DNA from: an uncultured Clostridia bacterium
GTDB taxonomy: Bacteria; Bacillota; Clostridia; Oscillospirales; Acutalibacteraceae
DNA length: 39,480 bases
NCBI GenBank assembly: GCA_947589415.1
Contig: CANQBP010000019.1
Span: forward strand, 1 to 39,480
Reading direction: 5' to 3'
The notes beneath the pieces are model-generated. The model saw only the letters and a list, made by a program, of their open reading frames with translations, had not been told where the DNA came from and ran no database searches. This document shows, one piece after another, positions 14,611 through 22,142 of the stretch (positions are counted from its first letter, which is position 1; the number at the start of each line of letters is the position of its first letter). Position numbers and translations under genes: made by a program.

Positions 14611-16713
14611 CTACAACAGACTGAAATCTATCATACCCGATGCCACATTAGCCGCAATTACCTCTATATTTACCTCGTCACCCACGGAATAACATTTTCC
14701 GCTTACTCTGTCTTTCATCATAATCATTCCGTCAAATTCAAAATTGCTTCCTGCAATATCCGTGAGTCTGACAAAGCCCTCTATACCGTTGGCAAGCATT
14801 ACAAAAATGCCGTTATTTGATGCACCCGATACGACCCCGCCGTATCTTTCTCCAATATGCATATTCATATACTCGGCGGCATAGCATTTTTCTGCATCAC
14901 GCTCAGCCCTTACTGCCCTTATTTCAAAGTCGGAGGACAGCTCCGCGGATTTATCGACAAATTCGCTGTATCGTTTTGTGATGATATCCGTCGGTACACC
15001 GCTTACAAGTTCACTAAGTATGCGGTGTATTGACGTATCGGGGTAACGTCTTATAGGTGATGTAAAATGACAATAATCCGCAAGTGACAAACCGAAATGA
15101 CCGACGGGTCGGCTGCTGTATTTTGCTTTAGCCATGGAACGTAATACCTGCATTGATATCAGTCTTGAATATTTTGTGTCCTTAGCCTCATTTATTAGTG
15201 CCGAAAGATCTGTCCTGCGCACTCCGTTCCTAAGCCTTCTTGTCTGAAATCCGCACGATGCCGCAAGTTCCGCAAGTGAATACAGCTTTTCCGAATCGGG
15301 AGCTTCATGCACACGATATACAAACGGTATTCCCGCACTTTTTGCATACAGTGCAGCCGCATTATTAGCCATTATCATAAACTGTTCTATTATCTCCTCG
15401 GCTTCTCCCCTCTCTCGTGCCGCTACATCGACACATACTCCGTTCTTATCAAGAACAAATCGGAGTTCCGAGCTTTCTATATCCAATTCTCCCCGTCTTG
15501 CGGACTTCTCTTTCAGGATATTTGCGAGCTTTTCGGCTTCCGAAATAACGTCCGAAACCGGTGCATATTTCTCCCTGATATCCTCTCCCGCACTTCCGTC
15601 AAGTATTGCGTTTACCTCCGAATACACACCTCTCACCTTTGATATTATATACCCCTTTTCAAATCGGTAATCCGTAAGCTCCGCTTTCTCGTTAAGTGTC
15701 ATTATAGCCGAAAAGGTGAGTTTCTTTGTTCCTGCATTAAGCGAACAGCAGCCGTTTGATATTTCTTCGGGCAGCATTGGTATGACTCTGTCCGCAAAAT
15801 ATACGGAAGTTCCCCTTCTTTGTGCTTCCTCATCAAGTTTACTTCCGCTTGTGACATAATGTGACACGTCGGCAATATGGACTTGCAGTTCCCAGCCATT
15901 TTCAAGTTTTTTTACACAAATCGCATCGTCCAGATCTTTTGCATCAGCCCCGTCAATAGTAAAAACGGGTTCACCCGTAAAGTCCGTACGCTTTGCCATT
16001 TCCTCCTCGGTTATGCGTTGTGCCGCCGCAATTGCCGCCTCGTGTTTTACGGGAACGGGAAATTTTGTCGGAATACCGTAGCTGTCTATTATAGCGTCCG
16101 AGCATATTTTTGCTGAATTACCGCTTCCGTACACCTTTATTACCCTTGCCTGCACGGACTTTTTTGAGCTGTCATAAAATATACTTGCCTTGACCTTGTC
16201 GCCGTTTTTACTTTTCAGCTCACCGCCCCTGACAATCTTCAAACTATGCGAAAAACCGCTGTCAGCCGTCAGGTATGCCGAGCCGCCGCTGCGCATTCTT
16301 TCTACCGTACCCGTTATAATTCTCTTTCCCTTTTCAAGTATCTTGTCCACCTCTCCCGACAGACCCTTTGCGCTTTCCTTTATGTTTTTTAATAAAACCG
16401 TATCTCCGGGCATAGCTCCTTTGGTGGACTGCGAATTTATATAAATATCCTCCATGCCGTCATTCTGCGGTCTTGCAAAAGAAAAACCCTTTGCCTGTCT
16501 TACCACGGTTGCCGAAACATAGCCCATCATCTGCGGCAATCCCACTTTTTTTCTGTTTATAACTATTTTTCCGTTTTTTTCAAGATATGACAGCGCATTA
16601 TTGAAATCCTCAATTTCAAGAATACCGCTTATCACTTGCAGATCACGTCTTTCAACAGGCTCGGTCTGTTCCTCCAAAACAGCTAAAATTGTATCATTAA
16701 CTTCCGTATTCAT
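14611..16713 (-). CDS. rnr: Ribonuclease R (RNase II/RNB family 3'-5' exoribonuclease)
   Basis: This exoribonuclease degrades structured RNA from the 3' end. The 700 residues contain an N-terminal helical/winged region, cold-shock OB domains (about 60-210), and the RNB catalytic domain with DGADAKDLDDAI carrying the metal-binding Asp cluster. SPIRRYPDTSIHR follows later in the RNB domain. An S1 domain lies at the C-terminus (ERYGGVVSGASNNGIFV). The lysine-rich tail of some RNase R proteins is absent. The ATG at 16713 is preferred because GAGGAGG lies 7 nt upstream; an earlier in-frame TTG contains that ribosome site within its codons. It follows the DegV gene by 65 nt. Confidence 0.93.
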   Translation of the reverse strand: MNTEVNDTILAVLEEQTEPVERRDLQVISGILEIEDFNNALSYLEKNGKIVINRKKVGLPQMMGYVSATVVRQAKGFSFARPQNDGMEDIYINSQSTKGAMPGDTVLLKNIKESAKGLSGEVDKILEKGKRIITGTVERMRSGGSAYLTADSGFSHSLKIVRGGELKSKNGDKVKASIFYDSSKKSVQARVIKVYGSGNSAKICSDAIIDSYGIPTKFPVPVKHEAAIAAAQRITEEEMAKRTDFTGEPVFTIDGADAKDLDDAICVKKLENGWELQVHIADVSHYVTSGSKLDEEAQRRGTSVYFADRVIPMLPEEISNGCCSLNAGTKKLTFSAIMTLNEKAELTDYRFEKGYIISKVRGVYSEVNAILDGSAGEDIREKYAPVSDVISEAEKLANILKEKSARRGELDIESSELRFVLDKNGVCVDVAARERGEAEEIIEQFMIMANNAAALYAKSAGIPFVYRVHEAPDSEKLYSLAELAASCGFQTRRLRNGVRRTDLSALINEAKDTKYSRLISMQVLRSMAKAKYSSRPVGHFGLSLADYCHFTSPIRRYPDTSIHRILSELVSGVPTDIITKRYSEFVDKSAELSSDFEIRAVRAERDAEKCYAAEYMNMHIGERYGGVVSGASNNGIFVMLANGIEGFVRLTDIAGSNFEFDGMIMMKDRVSGKCYSVGDEVNIEVIAANVASGMIDFSLL

Positions 16714-16778
16714 ATTATACCTCCTCTTCAATATTTATATAATTCCCCATAATTCCCCGTCGGCAGTTGATTTTACGT

Positions 16779-17633
16779 TTATTCTGTCATAAAAAGAATA
16801 CCGAGAGTACCGGGGCCGCAATGTGATGAAATTGTGCAGCTTGCCGTTGTTATATATATATTTTCAAACAGATTTTTATTTTTTATATGGTCGAATACCG
16901 TTTTTACATGGTCATCTCCGATACCCGCATGAGTTATGAAAATTTTGTCATAACGTATATTATCGTATGAAGAGAGTTTCTCGTCAACGTATTGCAAAAG
17001 AACGCTGTCGAGTTTTCCTCTGTATTTTTTTCCGACAGTCATTGAGCCGTCACGGTTATTTACCTCGATACAGGGTTTAAGCTGTAAAATATTTGCACCC
17101 AGCACGGCAAGAGCAGAACATCTTCCGCCCGCACGGAGATAATTCAGTTTATTTATAATAAAGCTCGAATGTACCTTTTTTGTCAGCAGTTTAAGCCTTT
17201 CGACTATATCATCAGCCTCAAGTCCCTGTTTTATCATATCGGACGCCTCTATGACTATGTGGGCAGTTCCGGTAGAGAGGTTACAGGAATCCACGGGATA
17301 TACATTCCCTATTTCCTCCGCAGCTTTACACGCATTTTGATATGATGACGAAAGTGCCGAACCGATATTTATATGAATGACGGTATATCCCTGATTTGTA
17401 AACCGTTTAAAAAAATCCGTATATTCCCCGACATTGACGGCAGCGGTTTTCGGCAGAGTACCGACAGCATCAAACTGTTTGTAGATTTCCTGCGGAGTTA
17501 TATTAACTCCGTCATCATAGCTTTTCTGCGCAACGATTATGTGCAGCGGAGTATAAGCCGCCACACGGAATTTTTCTTTAAGTTCGGGTGTAAGGTCACA
17601 AGTACTGTCAGCGGTTAAAATAATTTTTGCCAT
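16779..17633 (-). CDS. DegV family (FakB-like) fatty-acid-binding protein
   Basis: DegV/FakB proteins hold a fatty acid for phosphorylation by FakA, feeding acyl-phosphate to lipid synthesis. The 284 residues begin ILTADSTCDLTPEL, the family signature. Further in are HINIGSALSSSYQNA, VDSCNLSTGTAHIV, and YLRAGGRCSALAVLGANILQLKP, all conserved positions around the lipid head group. Length is normal. GGAGG lies 8 nt before the ATG. It is 13 nt downstream of the DnaI-like gene. The acyl-phosphate user PlsY is encoded about 2.6 kb away; FakA is not in the window. The specific lipid is unknown. Confidence 0.9.
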   Translation of the reverse strand: MAKIILTADSTCDLTPELKEKFRVAAYTPLHIIVAQKSYDDGVNITPQEIYKQFDAVGTLPKTAAVNVGEYTDFFKRFTNQGYTVIHINIGSALSSSYQNACKAAEEIGNVYPVDSCNLSTGTAHIVIEASDMIKQGLEADDIVERLKLLTKKVHSSFIINKLNYLRAGGRCSALAVLGANILQLKPCIEVNNRDGSMTVGKKYRGKLDSVLLQYVDEKLSSYDNIRYDKIFITHAGIGDDHVKTVFDHIKNKNLFENIYITTASCTISSHCGPGTLGILFMTE

Positions 17634-17646
17634 AATAAAACCTCCG

Positions 17647-18642
17647 TTATTTTTTGCGTTCTCGCCTTTTTATTTGTCTGATATCATTTCCGATAAATTC
17701 AACTCTGTCAAGCATACCGATAATCCTTGACATCATTCTTGCCCCGTAAAGCTCCTGAATTTCTTTTCCCGAAAGATTTGTGCTTATTATTGTGGGACGG
17801 TTTGTTATCAGTCTGGTATTGATAATATTATATACTGCCGAAGATGTATATTTCGTCTGAAACTCGGTACCCAAATCGTCAAGTATAAGCAGGTCACATT
17901 CATTAAGAAACTGTTCCGTTTCTCCCTTGCGTTCGGCATTATTTCCGAAACGTTCGCTTTCAAGCCGTGAAAGTATATTCGGTGCAGAAACGTAAATAAC
18001 GCCGTAACCCTTATCAATAACCGCCTGCGCTATGGAAAGCGAGAGGTGAGTTTTTCCGAGACCCGGGCCGCCTTGAAAGAGCAGGCTGTGTGAGTCCCCG
18101 GAAAACTCATCTGCATATTTTTTGCAGAATTTCAGCACGGACTGCATATACTCAAACGGTATTTTTCCCGTTTTGTTATCTTTTGATGACGGGTAGTAGC
18201 CGAGTGAAAAGGTTTCAAAGCTGCAAAGGGAAAGGGGAGAAATTTTGTTAAGCTGTTCATATGCGGTTTTTTTAAGCAGATTTTTCATGCAGCTGCACAC
18301 TTTCCCGTCGATATTGCCCGTATCACCGCATTTATCGCACACATACCATTCCTCAAGATAATTTTTCGGGAGATTATATTTTTCAAGCAGGTCGCTAAGC
18401 TCCTTTTGCAGTATAAGGCTTTTATTTTTAAGTATTTCAAGCTCTTTTCGGACATCTGCACCCATTATAACACGTTTTCCCGCACAAGCCGATATTTTTA
18501 TAAGTTCACGTTCGATCTCACGTGTACGCGGACAGATTTCATACAGTCTGTTTCTTCTTTTTTCAAGTTCCTGTTCGGCAAAAATTCTTCTCTGTTCCAT
18601 CTCCTTTCCTGCAAAATCATAAACTTCCCTGCTGTACCCCAT
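17647..18642 (-). CDS. DnaI/DnaC-like replicative helicase loader (AAA+)
   Basis: The N-terminal half (1-95) is charged and helical. A zinc-ribbon-like cluster Cys102-x2-Cys105...Cys116-x-Cys118 follows, then the AAA+ core: Walker A GGPGLGKTHL (191-200), Walker B LLILDDLGTE (251-260), sensor I STN (287-289) and an Arg pair near 302-305. This is the build of DnaI/DnaC loaders that place the DnaB-type helicase. It starts inside the stop of the DnaD-domain gene (TAATG overlap), with GGAGGGAG as ribosome site inside that gene, so the two are coupled. The pairing supports a role in replication restart or initiation. An IstB-like transposase helper is unlikely because no transposase is adjacent. 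Confidence 0.87.
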   Translation of the reverse strand: MGYSREVYDFAGKEMEQRRIFAEQELEKRRNRLYEICPRTREIERELIKISACAGKRVIMGADVRKELEILKNKSLILQKELSDLLEKYNLPKNYLEEWYVCDKCGDTGNIDGKVCSCMKNLLKKTAYEQLNKISPLSLCSFETFSLGYYPSSKDNKTGKIPFEYMQSVLKFCKKYADEFSGDSHSLLFQGGPGLGKTHLSLSIAQAVIDKGYGVIYVSAPNILSRLESERFGNNAERKGETEQFLNECDLLILDDLGTEFQTKYTSSAVYNIINTRLITNRPTIISTNLSGKEIQELYGARMMSRIIGMLDRVEFIGNDIRQIKRRERKK

Positions 18643-19694
18643 TATTCTCCCTCCTCGTCAATAATGCTTGTGCTTTCATATTCGGAAATATCGTAGGTTG
18701 CCTCATACGATTTCTTTTCCCTGTTTTTACTTCCTTTATTTTTTGGTGCATCTGCCTGTTCGGGTGTAGAGATCCCGCTGTTGAACCACCTGCTTAAAAT
18801 CGAATCGACATATTTCGGAATGTATTTGTTTTTTGTATCAACACATATCTCATATGCCTTCCTTATCATATCATTCGTAAATTTCCATGTATTTATCCAC
18901 CTGTCGCCGTACATGGTTTCTTTTTCCGTCGGGGAATGTTCCTCAAGACCCAATATTCTCTGTATCATAATTGCGGCATTTCTTCCGCTTGTGAGCTGCT
19001 GTATTTTCCTTTCGGCCGCCTCAAGGTTTGTTATTTCGTTATCCGCCCACGAAATAGCCGTTTTTTCGATATATCTGATATTACACTTTTCTATGCTTGC
19101 GGCATATTGCATCAGCATAACAATAACTTCAACCGGAAGTCCGTCAGTTTCATGTATCATCAGTAAAGTTTCCTTATCGTTATTGCTTGTAGGTCTGCCG
19201 AAAATTTCATCGGCGGACTGCATAAGATAAACTACTTCCGCACTTTCGGACATTCTCCTGCTCAAGTATTTCAGATCGGGTTTTTCGGGACGTGAGATCA
19301 TTCTGGTCGTTTTTTGCGGTTGTTCCTCCCGTGGCTGCTGCACTTCGCCGATATTTTGCTCTGCTGTCGTTTCGGGGATTTGTTCTTTAAGTTCCGTATG
19401 CACCGATTGATTTCCTTTTTCTGCCGCCTCGGTTTCCGAGGGTGCAATAAAGCCGTCACACACTTTGATTATACCGCTTTCCTCCCAATACAGCATACTG
19501 TCCCTGACATCGGCTGTCTGCATAGAAAGAAATTCGGCTATATCCTCAACCGTAAACTTTTCTCCCGCATGGCGCAAGACCCATAGTATGACTTTAAGCT
19601 GTACACCGCCTGCCAATTTCAGGTGACGGTCTACCAATTCGCTCGGTACGGCAAAAATACTTTCCCATGAACCTAAATTTAATTTATAATCCAT
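18642..19694 (-). CDS. DnaD domain replication initiation protein
   Basis: A 350-residue protein with an N-terminal winged-helix-like part (about 15-90, ILWVLRHAGEKFTVEDIAEFL), a Glu/Gln-rich linker (about 105-145), and a DnaD/DnaB_2 domain (about 160-235) ending in the diagnostic YxxxIxxxW motif seen as YIEKTAISW. A second related C-terminal repeat (about 245-320) has RWINTWKF and YIPKYVDSILSRWF. Proteins of this type remodel origin DNA and recruit the helicase loader; here the loader gene follows with a one-base overlap. GAGGG precedes the ATG. A possible promoter upstream (TTGACG near 19750) lacks a well-spaced -10, so it may be read from the cca transcript. Confidence 0.85.
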   Translation of the reverse strand: MDYKLNLGSWESIFAVPSELVDRHLKLAGGVQLKVILWVLRHAGEKFTVEDIAEFLSMQTADVRDSMLYWEESGIIKVCDGFIAPSETEAAEKGNQSVHTELKEQIPETTAEQNIGEVQQPREEQPQKTTRMISRPEKPDLKYLSRRMSESAEVVYLMQSADEIFGRPTSNNDKETLLMIHETDGLPVEVIVMLMQYAASIEKCNIRYIEKTAISWADNEITNLEAAERKIQQLTSGRNAAIMIQRILGLEEHSPTEKETMYGDRWINTWKFTNDMIRKAYEICVDTKNKYIPKYVDSILSRWFNSGISTPEQADAPKNKGSKNREKKSYEATYDISEYESTSIIDEEGE

Positions 19695-19771
19695 TCTTTT
19701 CCCTCTTAATAATTTTATTTCATTAACAAGTATAACACAAATTGTTCGTCAAGTACATACAAACAGTTACT

Positions 19772-21133
19772 TTATACATTTTTTTTCCCCATATTATTAT
19801 TTTCAATATATGCCTTTGCCTCTTCAACAAGTGCTTTGTGTGAGTTTTCGAGTCTGCCGTCAATAACACACTCAAGCAGATATTTCAGTACCTCTCCGAT
19901 TTTTTTTCTGTCGCCGATACCCGAAGTGATTATGTCGTTTCCGTTTATTTCAAGCATTTTCAAGTTATATTCCTCACCGCAGGCAGTCTGTTTTCTGAAA
20001 ATTCTTTCAAATTCGTCTATAAGCTCCAGTTTCTTTTCGAGCATCGCAGGATTTTGCCCCATTGCATCGGCTTTTTTTATTTGTATAAGCTGCTCTGTTC
20101 CTTTCACTCCGATTTCGGAAACAAGCTGCCGCACGTTTTTTTCGTTTATTTTCGGTCGTCTGTCATGATACCTTATAAGCATACACACATTTTTTATGGT
20201 TTTATTGTCAATTTTCAGTCTTTTCATTATCCGATATGCCTTTTCCGCACCCTTTTCGGGGTGTCCCTTGAAATGACCCGTACCGTCCTGATCCGTATAA
20301 AAGCACTCCGGTTTTGATATGTCATGCAAAAGTGCGGCGAGCCTTAGTACTCTGTCGTGAGGTGAATTAACAACTACTTTTACCGTATGTGTCCATATGT
20401 CGTAAATGTGATGAGGATTATATTGCAGATGTCCTATCATATCTTTTATTTCGGGTATGAATACACATAAGACGTCCGCATAATCCGTAAGCACATTTTC
20501 GGCATAATCTCCGTCGATTATTCCGAAAAGCTCACTTGTTATCCTCTCATATGATATATTTTTCAGCAGGTTTGCATTTCTGTGTACGGCATCGGCAGTT
20601 TCTTCCTCTATCGTAAATCCGAGGCGTGACGAAAAACGCAGCGCACGAAGTATCCTAAGACCGTCCTCACGAAACCGTTCATCGGGAATACCGACGCAGC
20701 GTATGACATGATTTTGAATATCCGCCTCACCTCCGAAAAAGTCACAAAGCCCCTTGCTGCAATTATACGCAAGCGCATTGATTGTAAAATCCCTTCTTGC
20801 AAGATCCTCCCTTAGCGACTTTATAAACTTAACACTTTCCGGACGTCTGTTATCGTTGTATTTCCCATCAATGCGAAATGTAGTTATCTCGTAAAACTCA
20901 TTGTTAAATCCTACTGTTACCGTACCGTGTTTCAGACCGTTTGAGATTATATTTGTCTTTCCGAGAATTTCAAGTGTTTCCTCCGGAAGTGCCGAGGTGC
21001 ATATATCCCAATCATGCGGTTCAACACCCATAATGCTGTCACGGACGCAGCCGCCGACGGCATATGCCTCAAATCCGGCAGATTGTATTTTATCTATTAT
21101 TTTTTTTACGTTTTCGGGAATTTCTATCTTCAT
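19772..21133 (-). CDS. cca: CCA tRNA nucleotidyltransferase with HD domain
   Basis: The enzyme adds or repairs the 3' CCA of tRNA. The N-terminal class II nucleotidyltransferase head has VGGCVRD (26-32) and the catalytic Asp41 and Asp43 in HDWDICTSA, then EITTFR and the RRDFTINALAY motif at 113-123 for nucleotide choice. After the neck (FSSRLGFTIEE) an HD domain follows with LAALLHDISKP and later RYHDRR, so a phosphohydrolase activity is possible. The 453-residue length fits the HD-containing form. GAGAGG precedes the ATG. Both tRNA-Ser genes are in this window and one lacks CCA, so the activity is needed. The gene may be activated by readthrough of the secG terminator or by an unseen promoter. 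Confidence 0.93.
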   Translation of the reverse strand: MKIEIPENVKKIIDKIQSAGFEAYAVGGCVRDSIMGVEPHDWDICTSALPEETLEILGKTNIISNGLKHGTVTVGFNNEFYEITTFRIDGKYNDNRRPESVKFIKSLREDLARRDFTINALAYNCSKGLCDFFGGEADIQNHVIRCVGIPDERFREDGLRILRALRFSSRLGFTIEEETADAVHRNANLLKNISYERITSELFGIIDGDYAENVLTDYADVLCVFIPEIKDMIGHLQYNPHHIYDIWTHTVKVVVNSPHDRVLRLAALLHDISKPECFYTDQDGTGHFKGHPEKGAEKAYRIMKRLKIDNKTIKNVCMLIRYHDRRPKINEKNVRQLVSEIGVKGTEQLIQIKKADAMGQNPAMLEKKLELIDEFERIFRKQTACGEEYNLKMLEINGNDIITSGIGDRKKIGEVLKYLLECVIDGRLENSHKALVEEAKAYIENNNMGKKNV

Positions 21134-21149
21134 GTCTACCTCTCAATTT

Positions 21150-21188
21150 AAAAAAACAGCATCTTCAACGATTACACATTGAAGATGC
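21150..21188 (-). terminator. Terminator after secG
   Basis: A perfect 10-bp stem (21159-21168 with 21179-21188) is followed on the minus strand by TGTTTTTTT. It sits 33 nt beyond the secG stop and 16 nt before the cca ATG. Confidence 0.85.
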
Positions 21189-21220
21189 CTGATTTCCGAT
21201 AACTCTCTATTGAAGTGTTA

Positions 21221-21814
21221 TTATTCAGCACTTGATGAAGTCGTTTCGCTGTTCACGCTCGTCTGCGAAGACTCTGCGCTGCTTTCGGACGCTGCACTTG
21301 ATACGCTGCTTTCAACAGTACTTGCAGCACTGCTCTCGGCAGCACTTGCCGTACTGCTTTCTGCTTTACTTACCGTACTGCTGCCCTCATCTGCCGAACT
21401 TTCCTTTGATGAACCGCCTGCCGCAGATTCGTCTTTTCCGGACTGTTCAGCATTGCTTCCCTCATCAGATGCTCCAGACTCTTCTTTCGCCGAGCTTTCA
21501 CTCGTACTTGCCTCACTAACGACCGAACTTTCGGAAGCGGCGGCATTGTCCTCAATGCTGTTACCTGTAATGCCGAAGAAAGAAAGTGCATTCAGCAACA
21601 CAACAAGAACGAAAAATGTTATGGCACAATACTTTGTCACTTTAGCGAAAATCGCATCGGCAGTACGTGCCTTACCCTTTGAAAGAAAGGAATCGGCGCC
21701 GCCCGTAACGGTTCCCAAACCTGCCTGATGACCCTCCTGCAGTATAATAACGATTACCATAATAATAGACAATATAAGTACCAATATACCTACAACTATT
21801 TCCCAAATTCCCAT
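21221..21814 (-). CDS. secG: Preprotein translocase subunit SecG with long Ser/Ala/Glu tail
   Basis: SecG assists SecYE/SecA protein export. The first 80 residues are an ordinary SecG: TM1 about 4-25, the conserved loop QEGHQAGLGTVTGGADSFL, and TM2 about 62-82. Residues 86-197 form a tail made almost only of Ser, Ala, Glu, Thr and Asp with no hydrophobic stretch, about 110 residues longer than the Bacillus protein. By the usual SecG topology the tail would face outside. The start is ATG 21814, since GGAGG sits 8 nt upstream and inside the longer frame that begins at 21835. It has its own promoter and terminator. Confidence 0.88.
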   Translation of the reverse strand: MGIWEIVVGILVLILSIIMVIVIILQEGHQAGLGTVTGGADSFLSKGKARTADAIFAKVTKYCAITFFVLVVLLNALSFFGITGNSIEDNAAASESSVVSEASTSESSAKEESGASDEGSNAEQSGKDESAAGGSSKESSADEGSSTVSKAESSTASAAESSAASTVESSVSSAASESSAESSQTSVNSETTSSSAE

Positions 21815-21856
21815 TATATTAAATCCTCCATTCATTTGTACTCAACATACCCGTTT

Positions 21857-21885
21857 ATCATAACACATAATTATAATAAAATCAA
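21857..21885 (-). promoter_or_regulatory. SigA promoter of secG
   Basis: TTGATT (21880-21885) and TATGAT (21857-21862) are 17 nt apart on the minus strand. Confidence 0.65.
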
Positions 21886-22142
21886 GTCATTTATGGATTA
21901 AAAAAGAATATTTTTGATAAAATTTTCCGCTGATATTTTTATGTAATATGCATATCATACTATTGTCGGGAAAACACGGAAAAATTTCGGTCAACAGACT
22001 CAAATAAAAATTTCCTGTTTCCCGTCAAATCAACATGATGCCAAAGACTGCGTGTCTTTTGGCACAAAAAAGAAAATAATTCTGTCGGCGGGGAAATGTT
22101 TGAGGTTTTATAAGCCTGAACATTTCCCCTTATTTCAGCGGT
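21886..22142. other. A/T-rich intergenic stretch between parC-like gene and secG promoter
   Basis: I see no gene here. Besides the terminator-like hairpin at 22090-22129, there is an imperfect hairpin TGCCAAAGAC/GTCTTTTGGCA (22041-22065) without a T run on the minus strand. The rest is A/T-rich with no recognisable motif. Confidence 0.5.
22090..22129 (-). terminator. Hairpin after the topoisomerase A-subunit gene
   Basis: GGGGAAATGTT (22090-22100) pairs with AACATTTCCCC (22119-22129). It starts 14 nt after the stop; the T-rich stretch on the minus strand comes only about 14 nt later (TTATTTTCTTTTTT), so efficiency is uncertain. Confidence 0.55.

Noticed and set aside
17647-18642. IstB-type transposition helper instead of helicase loader
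   Set aside because: No IstA transposase is adjacent, it has a zinc-ribbon N-terminus, and it overlaps a DnaD-domain gene.
21210-21728. Plus-strand frame of 172 codons opposite the SecG tail
   Set aside because: It is open only because Ser/Ala/Glu codons on the other strand rarely give stops; no ribosome site and no family match.
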